The notes: generated by a model not told the origin, from the letters alone. 64,000 bases of DNA from Tenacibaculum gallaicum (GCF_003387615.1 NZ_QUNS01000012.1:1-64000), one strand, 5' to 3'; positions 16,488 to 26,948 are shown, counted from the stretch's first letter. Made by a program: numbers and translations.

Positions 16488-18282
16488 TGGTTTTTATCTT
16501 TAAGATTTCTAGAATCTTACCTAAAAGATCGCTATTTTCATAAACTCCTTGTAACTTATCTGATTGTGGACCGTAAGCAAACAAAGGCACCATTGCTCCT
16601 GTATGATCATGCGTAGTAAAATCGCCTTCAATCATGTGGTTCTTCATATCTCCTTGCGGAATCGAAAACCCTGATGTTTCATGATCTGCCGTAACAATTA
16701 CCAAGGTATTTTTGTTAGCATCAGCAAATTTTATCGCTTCTGTTACCGCTTTATCAAAATCAATTCCTTCTGCTATAATACCTTCTGTATCATTAAAATG
16801 TCCATAACTATCTATCTGAGCCCCTTCTACCATTAATAAAAATGGTTCTTTTTTCGACTTTAAAAAAGATAAACTACGTTGCGTTGCTTCTGCTAAAAAA
16901 TTACCCCTTCCTTGTTTAATTCCTGGCATACCTCCTTCTGCAGCAAAAACCCCTACTCTTTCTTCATCATTAGTAATATCTTCAATAGCATTTTTAATAT
17001 TGAAAGGCATCGTTTGTTTATTTGAAAAGTACTTTGCACCTCCACCTATAAACAATGAAATTTGACTCATTACAAGATCTGTAGCTATTTGCTGCATATA
17101 CGACCTATCTTTTTGATGTGCGTAAAAAGTCGATGGAGTTGCTCCTGTAATTTCATCGGTAGTAATTAAACCTATATTATAATTATGTTCTACTAATAAC
17201 TCACTGATGTTTTTTACTGGTTTCCCATCTGGTCTTACACCAATTGCTCTATTGTATGTTTTAGTTCCTGTTGCTATAGCCGTACCACCTGCAGCAGAAT
17301 CTGTTGTAAAATCGTCTGACGATTGTGTTTTTAAAAATCCAATACTTCTTAATTGGGTTAATGTTAAATCTCCACCATTTGCCAAAGCTGCTGCTGAAAT
17401 TTGTGATACTCCATTACCATCACCAATTAATAAGATGATATTTTCTACTTTTTTATTTTTTTGATCGTAGGCGAATGTAGGTTTGTAAACTTCTGACTTT
17501 TCTTTATTATAACTTACTCTTTTTGATAAACTTTTTAGGTATTTAGTAGCTTCAAAAGGTTGATCGGTATTTATAAAATCAACTTTTAAATCTGTAAAAG
17601 TTTTCCAAGCCGACTCTGAATCTGGAACTCCCCAAAAACGGAAAGGTTTGTTTAAACCGTGTGCTGTTTCAATTACTTTTTTTACTCTTTTAAGATCATC
17701 TGCAACCATTCTTCCTTTTCCGTTCCATACAGAATATTTTTTATAGTCTACACTTATCAATCCAACCTTATTCCAAGCTTCTTGGTTTAAAATTTTGGTT
17801 AGCTTTTGATGATCAAACTGTATATAATCTGGATAGTCTACATAGTCTTTAACTTGTGGTTTCCCGCCTGAAATTACAAACTGTATGTTGTTGTTTTTGG
17901 TAAGATCTGGGTATCCTTTTAAAGTTTTTACTAAACGATTTAGTGTACTATAGGGTTCTGACTTTACATCTATTAACAATTGTATTTTATGTGTAAGTTG
18001 AAGATCGTTTTTTAACGCTGTTCGTAAAGGGTCTAAATAAAGTGACTCTATAGTATGATTTTTAATAATCTCGGCTGTTCCATGTGCTACAAATAGGGTA
18101 TTCTTTTTTAATATTACATCTATTTCTAAAGAATGAACTCCCGCTGCATAGGCTTTCCAAAAAGGAATTGATTGTTTATAATCGTTGTGAGAATGTACTT
18201 TATAAGTAGAGCTTAATGTTTGTGCTTGTATAGCTCCTACCCCTAACATTAAGTATAAAAATATCTTTTGAATAAATTTCAT
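16480..18282 (-). CDS. Secreted fusion: GDPD/PI-PLC-like domain plus alkaline phosphatase
   Basis: 600 residues from the ATG at 18282 (MKFIQKIFLYLML), with a signal peptide ending near AQA/Q. Residues 25-260 resemble the PI-PLC/glycerophosphodiester phosphodiesterase superfamily (HSHNDYKQSIPFWKAY, HSLEIDVIL, VAHG). Residues 280-600 are an alkaline phosphatase: LLIGDGNG, the nucleophile motif TTDSAAGGTA, TTDEITGATP, ADHETSGF and HDHTGAMVP supply the metal and serine sites. One polypeptide could thus cut a phosphodiester and then release phosphate. It overlaps the downstream phosphoesterase by 8 bp and follows SusD across a hairpin. Confidence 0.9.
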   Translation of the reverse strand: MKFIQKIFLYLMLGVGAIQAQTLSSTYKVHSHNDYKQSIPFWKAYAAGVHSLEIDVILKKNTLFVAHGTAEIIKNHTIESLYLDPLRTALKNDLQLTHKIQLLIDVKSEPYSTLNRLVKTLKGYPDLTKNNNIQFVISGGKPQVKDYVDYPDYIQFDHQKLTKILNQEAWNKVGLISVDYKKYSVWNGKGRMVADDLKRVKKVIETAHGLNKPFRFWGVPDSESAWKTFTDLKVDFINTDQPFEATKYLKSLSKRVSYNKEKSEVYKPTFAYDQKNKKVENIILLIGDGNGVSQISAAALANGGDLTLTQLRSIGFLKTQSSDDFTTDSAAGGTAIATGTKTYNRAIGVRPDGKPVKNISELLVEHNYNIGLITTDEITGATPSTFYAHQKDRSYMQQIATDLVMSQISLFIGGGAKYFSNKQTMPFNIKNAIEDITNDEERVGVFAAEGGMPGIKQGRGNFLAEATQRSLSFLKSKKEPFLLMVEGAQIDSYGHFNDTEGIIAEGIDFDKAVTEAIKFADANKNTLVIVTADHETSGFSIPQGDMKNHMIEGDFTTHDHTGAMVPLFAYGPQSDKLQGVYENSDLLGKILEILKIKTNE

Positions 18283-18296
18283 TTTATGCATTTATA

Positions 18297-18326
18297 AAAA
18301 AGATGCCGCCGTAACGACATCTTTTT
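18297..18326 (-). terminator. Hairpin with U-run between susD-like and phosphatase genes
   Basis: The arms aaaaagatg (18297-18305) and catcttttt (18318-18326) bracket a GC-rich loop. On the minus strand the stem is followed by T-rich sequence. It probably acts as a partial terminator or attenuator, giving higher SusCD than phosphatase expression. Confidence 0.65.
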
Positions 18327-18361
18327 GTTAAACTTAAATTAAACTAAAAAAATGACTAAAA

Positions 18362-19945
18362 TTACCATCCAGTATTTTGCTTTATTCCTGAAGAGATAAT
18401 TACTTCGTTAGGAATAGGCCATACGTGCATATATGTTGGGTCAAAATTTCTTGCTTGCCACACTTGTTCAACGGTGTAGTCTGAATCTGGATTTGATCTG
18501 TCTGTATGAATTCTACCATATAAAGGTTTGCTGTATACCTTAACTGCGTCTCCCCAACGTACTAAATCGTAATGTCTGTTAGCAAACTCACCTGCAAACT
18601 CAACACGTCTTTCGTGTTTTATATCTTCTAATGTTGCATTGCTAAGAGGTGGTAACCCTGCTCTTTCTCTTACTCTGTTTAAATCTGCATCTCCATTTCC
18701 TCCTTGTTGAATTAATGCTTCCGATTTCATTAACAATATTTCTGCATAACGCAGTATTGGAGTATTATATAGTGTTGTTGGTGAGTTACCATTGGAATTT
18801 ATATACGTTCCTACTGGATTTTCAAATGTATACTCATACATGTATTTGTTGAACTGAAACCCTGATAGTGAGTTTTCTGATTGGTATCTTTTTGTTTCTC
18901 CAAAAAATTCAAATTCGTCTCCAAATTTTAAGACAGTTACTTCTCTTCTTACATCGTTAGGTTCAAATTCGTTATACAGGCTTTCTGTTGGTGTATAATA
19001 TCCCCAACCATTATATTGCCCCCAGCCTTTATTTTCTAACATTACACCTGGTAAAATACTTCCGCCTTCAACACCTGAATTAGCAGACCAAATGTATTCA
19101 CTTGTCCAGTTATTAAGATGACTATGTAACAATCTGAAATCTTTTTTAGGATTATCTGTATCAATAAGTGCTCTTCCCGATCCTGAGTTTGTTACTGCAT
19201 CACAATAGGTTACCACATCAGTATATTTAGAACTGTCATATTGTGCCCAATACAAATAGGTTTTTGCAATATACGCCAAGGCTGCATCTTTATGTGCACG
19301 TCCGTAATCACCTTCTCCCATTTCAGTAAAAAGAGGCAATAAGTTTGCTGCTTTTTTTAAGTCTTTAACAATAAATTCATAATTTTCTATGACGCTTTTT
19401 GGTCGTTTATAACTCCCTGCTTCATCGTCCATATTATCTTCGGTAACAATAGGGACACCTCCATTTTTATCATTATCTCCATAGGTATGTGCCAACCAGA
19501 AATAATGAAATCCTCTCATAAAATAAGCTTCTCCTACAATTCTGTTTTTTTGTTCTTTACTAATGTTCATTGCTGGAACATTTTTAAGTATATCGTTAGC
19601 TCTTCTTATTATTTTATAACTTTGAGGATACATCCAAGAGGTATAACCTTCATCTCCTGTTATATTAAAATTTTTCACATTATCTGCTGTAGCATTTAGT
19701 CGCCCTGTTACCATATCATCTGATGCATTGATGTACCAAAAGAATCCTCTTCCAAACATATCATCATCTTTCATATAATAATACAAACTGTTTACTGCTT
19801 CCAGAGCGTCTTGTTCTGTTTTCCAGAAGTTTTCATATGAAGTACTTCCTAATGGATCTAAATTTGTGAAATCATCTGAACAGGAAACAAATCCTATTTG
19901 AATACTTACGATGTATGCAATTAGTTTTATATATGTATTTTTCAT
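18362..19945 (-). CDS. SusD/RagB-family nutrient-binding lipoprotein
   Basis: 527 residues. Lipoprotein signal (KLIAYIVSIQIGFVSC, lipobox cysteine about 22), then the SusD opening CSDDFTNLDPLGSTSYENFWKTEQDALEAVNS. TPR-like helices include GEAYFMRGFHYFWLAHTYGD, a hallmark of the family, and the C-terminal block has LLMKSEALIQQGG...LNRVRERAGLPPL and RHYDLVRWGD. It forms the lid of the outer-membrane SusC channel and binds substrate outside the cell. It lies 19 bp after the SusC gene. Association with two phosphatases suggests a phosphorylated ligand rather than a neutral glycan; that is inference. Confidence 0.92.
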   Translation of the reverse strand: MKNTYIKLIAYIVSIQIGFVSCSDDFTNLDPLGSTSYENFWKTEQDALEAVNSLYYYMKDDDMFGRGFFWYINASDDMVTGRLNATADNVKNFNITGDEGYTSWMYPQSYKIIRRANDILKNVPAMNISKEQKNRIVGEAYFMRGFHYFWLAHTYGDNDKNGGVPIVTEDNMDDEAGSYKRPKSVIENYEFIVKDLKKAANLLPLFTEMGEGDYGRAHKDAALAYIAKTYLYWAQYDSSKYTDVVTYCDAVTNSGSGRALIDTDNPKKDFRLLHSHLNNWTSEYIWSANSGVEGGSILPGVMLENKGWGQYNGWGYYTPTESLYNEFEPNDVRREVTVLKFGDEFEFFGETKRYQSENSLSGFQFNKYMYEYTFENPVGTYINSNGNSPTTLYNTPILRYAEILLMKSEALIQQGGNGDADLNRVRERAGLPPLSNATLEDIKHERRVEFAGEFANRHYDLVRWGDAVKVYSKPLYGRIHTDRSNPDSDYTVEQVWQARNFDPTYMHVWPIPNEVIISSGIKQNTGW

Positions 19946-19964
19946 CTTCTTATTTTTTATTTTG

Positions 19965-22900
19965 TTATAATGACAATGATATTCCTGCTGAGATAGTTCT
20001 TGATGAAGGGTATCTTCCTACATCTAACCCTTTACCTCCTACTTCAGGGTCCATTCCGCTATAGTTTGTAATTGTAAATAGGTTTTCTCCTGAAACATAT
20101 ACTCTTAATGAAGACTCGCTTAATACAGAACTCATTTTACTTGTTGGCACTGTATAGCCAAGTGTTACGTTTTTAAGTCGTAAGTAAGAAGCGTCTTCTA
20201 AATACCAACTTGAAGCCGTTCCGTAAGTTTGGTTATTGTCTTGTGTTGATAGTCGTGGAATATTCGTATTTCTATTGGTAGGTGTCCAAGCATTTAATAC
20301 ATCACTATCTAAATTATAGCCTTGCTGAGAAGCATTGAAAGCTGTAAACTTATACGCATTAAACACTTTTACACCACCTACCCCTTGGAAGTTCATATTT
20401 AAATCAAAACCTTTATAGTCTAAATTTAATCCCAAGTTATAGGTTACATCTGGTAAATAGCTATCCATAAAAACGCGGTCGTTATTATCTATTTTACCAT
20501 CGTTGTTAGTGTCTTGAAACTTAAAATCTCCCGGTACTGCGTTAGACTGTATTAATTGCCCATCTTTATTATGTGCATTAATTTCTTCTTGCGATTGGAA
20601 AATTCCTAAGTAAGGCACTAAATAGGTAGCGTATAATTCTTTTCCTACTACAGACCTGTATGGATATAATGTGCTTCTAACATTATCTGAATGTGCTATA
20701 TAATCAATTCCACTACTGTTATAGCCATTAAGGTTCATTAACTCATTATCAAGAAAACTAGCGTTAGCACTAACGCTATAATTCAAGTCTCCAACGTAAT
20801 CTTTATACGAAACAGCAAATTCATAACCTGTGTTCTTAACTTCTCCTCCATTTACATCGGCTGCTGAAGTTCCTTGATGAACATCTTCTAACCCAGGAAT
20901 AATCATTCCTTTTGTTGTTTTTTCAAAATAATCAGCAACTACAGATAGTCTGTTATTAAATAAGTTTAAATCTACCCCAAAATCTAATGATTCTGAGATT
21001 TCCCATTTAAGATTTGGGTTTGATTGTCTTCCTACATACGTACCTTTATCGTCTAAAGAACCATCTGCTCCTAAAATAACATTTGTGGTGTTTAAAGGAA
21101 CATCAAAAGAGTAATACCCTACAGAGTTTATATTTCCTATTTGTCCCCAAGATGCTCTTACTTTTAAATTATTAATAGCTTCAATATTAAAGAAATCTTC
21201 TCCTGATATTTTCCATGCTGCTGAAGCTGATGGAAAATAATCTGCCTGATTTTCTTTAGCTAAACGTGAGGTTTCATCTCTACGAATACTTCCTGATAAG
21301 AAATACTTACCTTTATAGTTATACAGTACCCTTCCTATTGCAGAAGTTAAAGCATCCTCGTACACATCTGTCTCTGGAGTTCTAATTACTGATGCATTAG
21401 ACATGAATTGATTGAAAGGTTCTTCACTACTAAATCCTTCTCCTTGCTGGAAATAGTATTCGTAATCGGTAAACTGTGACGAGTAAACAGCGGTAAGATC
21501 TAAATTATGATTTCCAAAACTCTTTTTATAGCTTAATTGATTATCCCATACCCAACGCTTAGTATCTGAATAACTCTGATATAAATAATTGTTTAAATTC
21601 GTTCTTCCTAACTCTGGAATTCGAGGTGAAAACTTTTTATATTTCGTATCCGTAGTACTATAACTATAACTCGTTTTAAACTTTAATCCGTCCGTAATGT
21701 CGTAGTTAAGATATACGTTAGCGTTTAAGTAATTAACAGGATTACTAATATCTGGACGTAACAACAAGGCTACAGGATTATATACGTCTCCGTAAGCTCC
21801 TGCATAATTTGATAAATTTTCTGGTACTACTCCACTAAAATTTCCGTTTGCATCACGAATAGGTGCAGATGACGGCATGTATAATGCATTTACAATACTA
21901 CCTGAGTAAGAACTTGTTGAGTTTGTACCTACTGCTTCACTTCTTGAATAATACACATTTTCACCTATAGTAATATTATCTGTAAGGTGTATGTCTGTTT
22001 TTACTCTAAAAGAAAAACGTTCTGAATAGGTATTTAGTAATAATCCTTCTTTTTTATGATAACCAAAAGAGGTCATATAATTCATCTTATCAGTAGCACC
22101 ACTTATATTCATATTGGTGTTGTACATAGCTCCTGATCTAAAAATAGCATCCATCCAGTTGGTACGTGTTACTTGACCCCATGGATTTTGTTCTGCATCG
22201 TGAGCAGACTGTCTTGGAGCACCTGCATTATCTGCTGCCATATTATATACATCTGCTTGTTGCTTTGCATTTAAAGGTGTAGGTAATTTAGCTGCTGATT
22301 GCACACCGCTATAAAAGTCAAAACTAATTCTTGGTTTTCCTTTTTTCCCTTTTTTAGTTTCAATTACAATAACACCAGAAGCTGCTTGTGCTCCGTATAT
22401 TGCAGCAGCAGCTGCATCTTTTAAAATAGATACCGATGCAATATCATTTGGATTAATCGATGGACCATAATAAGGCACACCATCTACAACCGTTAGTGGC
22501 TCTTCATTTGCAAAAGAACCATACCCTCTAATAACCACTCTACCATCTTCAGATGGATCTCCTCCTTGTTGTAAAACAGTTACACCAGATACACTTCCTT
22601 GTAAAAAATCATTTAACGTAGATACTGGCCTACTAGACATAGATTCTATGTTTTCTACTGTTGAAATGGCTGAAGTAAGATCTCCTTTTTTTGCACTACC
22701 ATAACCAATTAGTACTACCTCATCTAAAACGCTCGACTCTTCATTAAGTGCTATTGAAAACTCTTGACTTCCCGAGAAAGGAAGCTCTAGTGTTTGAAAC
22801 CCTATAAAAGAAACTACTAAAGTTCCTTGATCTTTATTTACACTTAGTGTAAACTTACCATCAAAATCGGTAGCTGCTCCATTCTTACTTTGCTCTTTAA

Positions 22901-23033
22901 TAAGAACAGTTGCTCCGGGAATGGGTTCTCCGTCTATTTTAGACACAACGGTACCTTTTAAGATAGTTTGTGCTACCGTTCCGGAGACTACCCCAAAACA
23001 TAATAACAATATAAATAAATAGTGTTTTTTCAT
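19965..23033 (-). CDS. SusC/RagA-family TonB-dependent outer-membrane transporter
   Basis: 1022 residues from the ATG at 23033 (MKKHYLFILLLCFG), which begins the signal peptide directly; an upstream ATG at 23096 would put 21 polar residues before it. After cleavage near VAQ come a carboxypeptidase-regulatory-like domain (LKGTVVSKIDGEPIPGATVLIKE), the SusC plug motif (RGYGSFANEEPLTVVDGVPY, NDIASVSILKDAAAAAIYG) and a beta-barrel ending in an aromatic-type C-terminus (TISAGISLSL). It imports a large substrate captured by the SusD partner, using TonB energy. It lies between the propeller/AraC regulator and SusD. Confidence 0.93.
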   Translation of the reverse strand: MKKHYLFILLLCFGVVSGTVAQTILKGTVVSKIDGEPIPGATVLIKEQSKNGAATDFDGKFTLSVNKDQGTLVVSFIGFQTLELPFSGSQEFSIALNEESSVLDEVVLIGYGSAKKGDLTSAISTVENIESMSSRPVSTLNDFLQGSVSGVTVLQQGGDPSEDGRVVIRGYGSFANEEPLTVVDGVPYYGPSINPNDIASVSILKDAAAAAIYGAQAASGVIVIETKKGKKGKPRISFDFYSGVQSAAKLPTPLNAKQQADVYNMAADNAGAPRQSAHDAEQNPWGQVTRTNWMDAIFRSGAMYNTNMNISGATDKMNYMTSFGYHKKEGLLLNTYSERFSFRVKTDIHLTDNITIGENVYYSRSEAVGTNSTSSYSGSIVNALYMPSSAPIRDANGNFSGVVPENLSNYAGAYGDVYNPVALLLRPDISNPVNYLNANVYLNYDITDGLKFKTSYSYSTTDTKYKKFSPRIPELGRTNLNNYLYQSYSDTKRWVWDNQLSYKKSFGNHNLDLTAVYSSQFTDYEYYFQQGEGFSSEEPFNQFMSNASVIRTPETDVYEDALTSAIGRVLYNYKGKYFLSGSIRRDETSRLAKENQADYFPSASAAWKISGEDFFNIEAINNLKVRASWGQIGNINSVGYYSFDVPLNTTNVILGADGSLDDKGTYVGRQSNPNLKWEISESLDFGVDLNLFNNRLSVVADYFEKTTKGMIIPGLEDVHQGTSAADVNGGEVKNTGYEFAVSYKDYVGDLNYSVSANASFLDNELMNLNGYNSSGIDYIAHSDNVRSTLYPYRSVVGKELYATYLVPYLGIFQSQEEINAHNKDGQLIQSNAVPGDFKFQDTNNDGKIDNNDRVFMDSYLPDVTYNLGLNLDYKGFDLNMNFQGVGGVKVFNAYKFTAFNASQQGYNLDSDVLNAWTPTNRNTNIPRLSTQDNNQTYGTASSWYLEDASYLRLKNVTLGYTVPTSKMSSVLSESSLRVYVSGENLFTITNYSGMDPEVGGKGLDVGRYPSSRTISAGISLSL

Positions 23034-23209
23034 TTGATAATTTAGGTTTTGATTCTGAGACGAATCTATTTCAAGATGCTTTTTAAAGAGGGTCAAATGG
23101 TTTCAAAAAGGAGTACTTATATTTCAAAAAGCCTCATAAAAACACCTTAATTCTTACACTTTTGTTTCAGTAACCTTCTGCTAACATTAGCCTAATCTGA
23201 AGCTAACTT

Positions 23210-26200
23210 TTATGCTACTATTTTTTGTTCTTTATAAGCTTTAGGACTCATATTAAAATGCTTTTTAAATTGCCTGCTAAAGTATTTTGGATTGGCAAAA
23301 CCACACTCAAAACTAATTTCTGAAATGTTTAAAACATTTTGACCTAATAAGTGTTGTGCTTTTTGAAGTCTTAGGCTAATTAGCACTTCTGAAGGAGATT
23401 GTTTGAGTATTTCTTTAAAAACACGGTAGCATTTTACTTTAGATATTTCTAATTTTTCTTGAAGACTTTCAATATTAAAAGTATGATCGTGCAAGCACTC
23501 ATGCATATAGGTAAGCGCCTTTTTTACTAGCTTTTCGTTTGGTGATAGTAATTGCTCATCTTTATGACTCTCAATCCAACCAATGTAATTTTCTGTTTCA
23601 AGTAGTTTTTTTCTGTTGCTTAGTAAGTTGGTTAGTTTAGCTTGTAAAAAAGTTTTACTCACTGGAAGTTGAATGGTAACATCTATTCCTAATTTAGTAA
23701 CTTCTTCCATTTGAAAGTACCCAATTTCTTCTGATAGATATAATATAGGATAATTAGATTTTTTTATATTTTCTTTACGGTTTTCTAAAAACTGTACTAC
23801 TTTATTTGTAAGTTTTACATCATAAAACACTATAATATCTACATTAAGACTTGAAAGTGCTGAGAATAATTTATCTACGTTGTTTTCAAATATTAAATGA
23901 TAAGTTTCTTCTCCCAATAACGATTGTAATATCCCATAGTTCATTTCACTAGTCAATACCAACACTTTATGCTTGCCTTGTGGGAGCTCATTTATCATAC
24001 CTAAATGATTCCACTGTACCATTGAGGCTTTTTCTGAGATTACTTTGTGAAAGGGTACTTCTACCTTTATTGAAATAATTCCTTCTTCAGAATTATTTAT
24101 ATCCAACTTTCCATTTAATTCTAATAGTAAATCTTTCGCTGCTTTAAAATAGGGACTATAGCGTTGTAAACTTTTTATATTATTAGCTAAAATGCCACTA
24201 TCAGATTTTACTTTTAGTATTAATTTGTTTTCTTTTTCGGTATAGGTCATTTGTATGTTACTACCTTGATTACTATACTTTATAAAGTCATTGAAAATAT
24301 ATTTATAAAAAAGTTTAAAACGGAGTAAATCAATAGTTATCCACTTGTCTTCTACTTGGGTTTGATAGCTAAGATTTATTCCTGATTGTAGTAATTTTCG
24401 TTCTAAATTTTGGGTTAAATGATGTAAGAATGTATTGATTTTTATTACCGATTTTTCTGTAGTGTTTATTCGGTTTACTTGTTCTAAAAAATCCCACTCC
24501 GTTAATACATCTATCATGGTTTTAGCTTGACTAACTAATTTTGTTTGTATTTCATTTGGAATGTTATTTTGCTGACTATACTGTAGCATTTGCATTAATG
24601 GCTTTTTAAACTCTGCCAGTACAAACGTTTTAAATTTATCTATTTCAAAATCTTCGTTTTTTAATTTATGATGCAGATCTAGTACTTCTTCTTTTTGTTG
24701 AAAGATTTCACGGTTCTGCTCCTCTAGCTTTGCATTTGCTTTTATTAAGTCCTTTTTTTGTCTTTCAATTATTGCTGTTCGCTCGCTAATTTTTTGTTTT
24801 AATTTTTCTTTATAAACCTTATCCTTACGAACCTTATAACTAAATCCCAAGATTATTAAAACAATTCCTCCAAAAACCAATATCCATAAAAACCAAGAGG
24901 TTTTATAAAATGGTGGATTAATTATTACGGGAATAGAAATCAACTCCTCATCTGAAGCACTTAAGCTATTTTTTACTTCTAGAGTATATTCTCCTGGTTG
25001 TATTTTTTTGTATGAAACAGAATTTACTCCATAGACTCTCCAGTCTTTATCAAAGCCTTTCAACTTATATAAAATTAAGTTTTCATGATTTTTTCGATAC
25101 GCTACAGGGATGATATTTAAACTTAAATTATTTTCAGAAAATGTTTTTTCTATTGCATCTCCTCTACTTTCTACTCCATCTATTTCTACAGCTAATTGAG
25201 GGAGATTCTTATTAAACTCTATTAATTCAGGAGCGAAATAATTAACTCCATTAATACCTCCAAAATACAACACTCCCTTGTTATCTTTATAATAAGCTCC
25301 TTCTGAAAACTCTGGTGCTTGCCACCCTTCTTCTGGATGTAAGGTATTTACTTTATAGTTTTCTTTATTTATTGAAGCAAGACCTTTAGTTGTACTCACC
25401 CATATGTGTTTTCCTTTAGGAATTACACTATAAACCATGTGGCTTGGTAAGTTTTCTTTTTCTGAAATAGTTTTTACTACTCCTTTTTGACGATCAAAAA
25501 CTGTTACTCCCCCCAAAGTTGCTATCCAATACAACCCTGTTTCTTCATCTTTAGCAATACTATATACACTTTTACCTGTTAAACCATTTTCTGTAGTAAG
25601 ATGGTGTTTTTCTCCATTATTCCTATTAAATAGAATCATTCCATGGTTTTCAGTTGCCAAAGCTAATTCATTACCACTTGCAACAATATCTCGAATATGA
25701 TATTGTTTTAATAAATCTACTCTAAAAGCTTTCTCAAACTTATTCTCTCTTAAATTAAATACTGCTACTCCTCCCCAACAAGCAAACCAAATTCTATCAT
25801 CATCCGTTTCCACCATTGCATAAATTCTATTTGCTGGCAGCAATGAAAATTCATCAGCACTATAATAAAAAGTTTCCGATTTTTTTATACGAATAAGTCC
25901 TGCATAGGTTCCTACCCATATAGAACCGTCTGTTGCAGTATATAAGCTACGTATTCTTTCCCATTCTTTATTTTCTTTTGCTTTCTCTAATTGTTTTTTA
26001 ATAAAGCACTTCTCTGACTTGCTATACTTGTACAATCCTTCTGTATAATAACCTAGCCAAAGGTCATTATCTTTATCCATCGTAATAGCTCTTACTGTTT
26101 CGTTTGGCAAATGTTTATAATTAACTGGATGCGGAGCAATTGTATTTATATACTCGGAACCAACATAAGCCATACTAAGCCCTCCATCTTTGTGACCTAG

Positions 26201-26935
26201 CCAGATGTTACCAAAGCTATCCTCATAAATTTTTTCAATTTCATTTCCTGTAAAACTGTAAGGGTTATATAAATCGTAGGTATAGTGCTCTATTTTTGTT
26301 TCATGAATATTTACCTGATTATTTCTTATTACATAAAGTCCACTTTTTCTTGTAGCATACCATATATTTCCTTTTTTGTCTTGATAAGATTCATTAATAA
26401 CTACTTCAAGAAATTCATTGAGTAATAATTGATCATTAATTAGTTGTTTGTCTGTTTTTACTTGTGCTTCGTTTACGTTTGAAAAACTCGTTCCATCAAA
26501 CTCTAAATATTGTCCGCTTTTAGTTTCTACTACAAGATTATTTTTCTTTGATAGTTTTAGGTTAACAGGAGTTTCAGAAAAATAAAAGTTTTGGAAGGCT
26601 GATTGATTTACGAATCTACTTACGGTATTATTATCTGTTAGACACCAAATTGTTTTAAATCCATCTATTTGCAGACTGTAAATTACATTTCCTGCAAGAG
26701 AAGTTGAGTCGTTATTTATATGTTTAAAAACTTTAAAGTCTTTACCATCATAACGATTAAGTCCATCCCAAGTGGCAACCCATAGTCGTCCTTTTGCATC
26801 GCTTATAATATCATTTACTGAATTATTGGAAAGTCCATCTTCTGTAGTTAATGTTTTAAATTTTAAAGATTGACCAAGACTAGTAGTAACAATTAAAAAA
26901 AAGAAAAAAAACAACCTCATACCAAACAATTTCAT
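23210..26935 (-). CDS. HTCS-like one-protein regulator with degenerate kinase and receiver modules
   Basis: 1241 residues. Signal peptide/anchor (1-21); two-component-type beta-propeller (about 22-575, repeats such as GRLWVATWDGLNRYDG, GNIWLGHKDGGLS); Y_Y_Y domain (about 590-670); membrane helix 680-699; coiled coil 705-765; a histidine-kinase-like region 766-960; a receiver-like region 988-1105; AraC HTH 1130-1236 (SFECGFANPKYFSRQFKKHF). The phospho-acceptor His of the NISHEFRTPL-type box is replaced (VLAEFKKPL, A774). No G2 box of the ATPase is seen. The receiver lacks the acidic pair (VLVLTSEMNY) and the KP lysine. It probably senses substrate by the propeller and controls the SusCD-phosphatase genes. 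Confidence 0.9.
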   Translation of the reverse strand: MKLFGMRLFFFFFLIVTTSLGQSLKFKTLTTEDGLSNNSVNDIISDAKGRLWVATWDGLNRYDGKDFKVFKHINNDSTSLAGNVIYSLQIDGFKTIWCLTDNNTVSRFVNQSAFQNFYFSETPVNLKLSKKNNLVVETKSGQYLEFDGTSFSNVNEAQVKTDKQLINDQLLLNEFLEVVINESYQDKKGNIWYATRKSGLYVIRNNQVNIHETKIEHYTYDLYNPYSFTGNEIEKIYEDSFGNIWLGHKDGGLSMAYVGSEYINTIAPHPVNYKHLPNETVRAITMDKDNDLWLGYYTEGLYKYSKSEKCFIKKQLEKAKENKEWERIRSLYTATDGSIWVGTYAGLIRIKKSETFYYSADEFSLLPANRIYAMVETDDDRIWFACWGGVAVFNLRENKFEKAFRVDLLKQYHIRDIVASGNELALATENHGMILFNRNNGEKHHLTTENGLTGKSVYSIAKDEETGLYWIATLGGVTVFDRQKGVVKTISEKENLPSHMVYSVIPKGKHIWVSTTKGLASINKENYKVNTLHPEEGWQAPEFSEGAYYKDNKGVLYFGGINGVNYFAPELIEFNKNLPQLAVEIDGVESRGDAIEKTFSENNLSLNIIPVAYRKNHENLILYKLKGFDKDWRVYGVNSVSYKKIQPGEYTLEVKNSLSASDEELISIPVIINPPFYKTSWFLWILVFGGIVLIILGFSYKVRKDKVYKEKLKQKISERTAIIERQKKDLIKANAKLEEQNREIFQQKEEVLDLHHKLKNEDFEIDKFKTFVLAEFKKPLMQMLQYSQQNNIPNEIQTKLVSQAKTMIDVLTEWDFLEQVNRINTTEKSVIKINTFLHHLTQNLERKLLQSGINLSYQTQVEDKWITIDLLRFKLFYKYIFNDFIKYSNQGSNIQMTYTEKENKLILKVKSDSGILANNIKSLQRYSPYFKAAKDLLLELNGKLDINNSEEGIISIKVEVPFHKVISEKASMVQWNHLGMINELPQGKHKVLVLTSEMNYGILQSLLGEETYHLIFENNVDKLFSALSSLNVDIIVFYDVKLTNKVVQFLENRKENIKKSNYPILYLSEEIGYFQMEEVTKLGIDVTIQLPVSKTFLQAKLTNLLSNRKKLLETENYIGWIESHKDEQLLSPNEKLVKKALTYMHECLHDHTFNIESLQEKLEISKVKCYRVFKEILKQSPSEVLISLRLQKAQHLLGQNVLNISEISFECGFANPKYFSRQFKKHFNMSPKAYKEQKIVA

Positions 26936-26948
26936 CTTTTATAACTGA

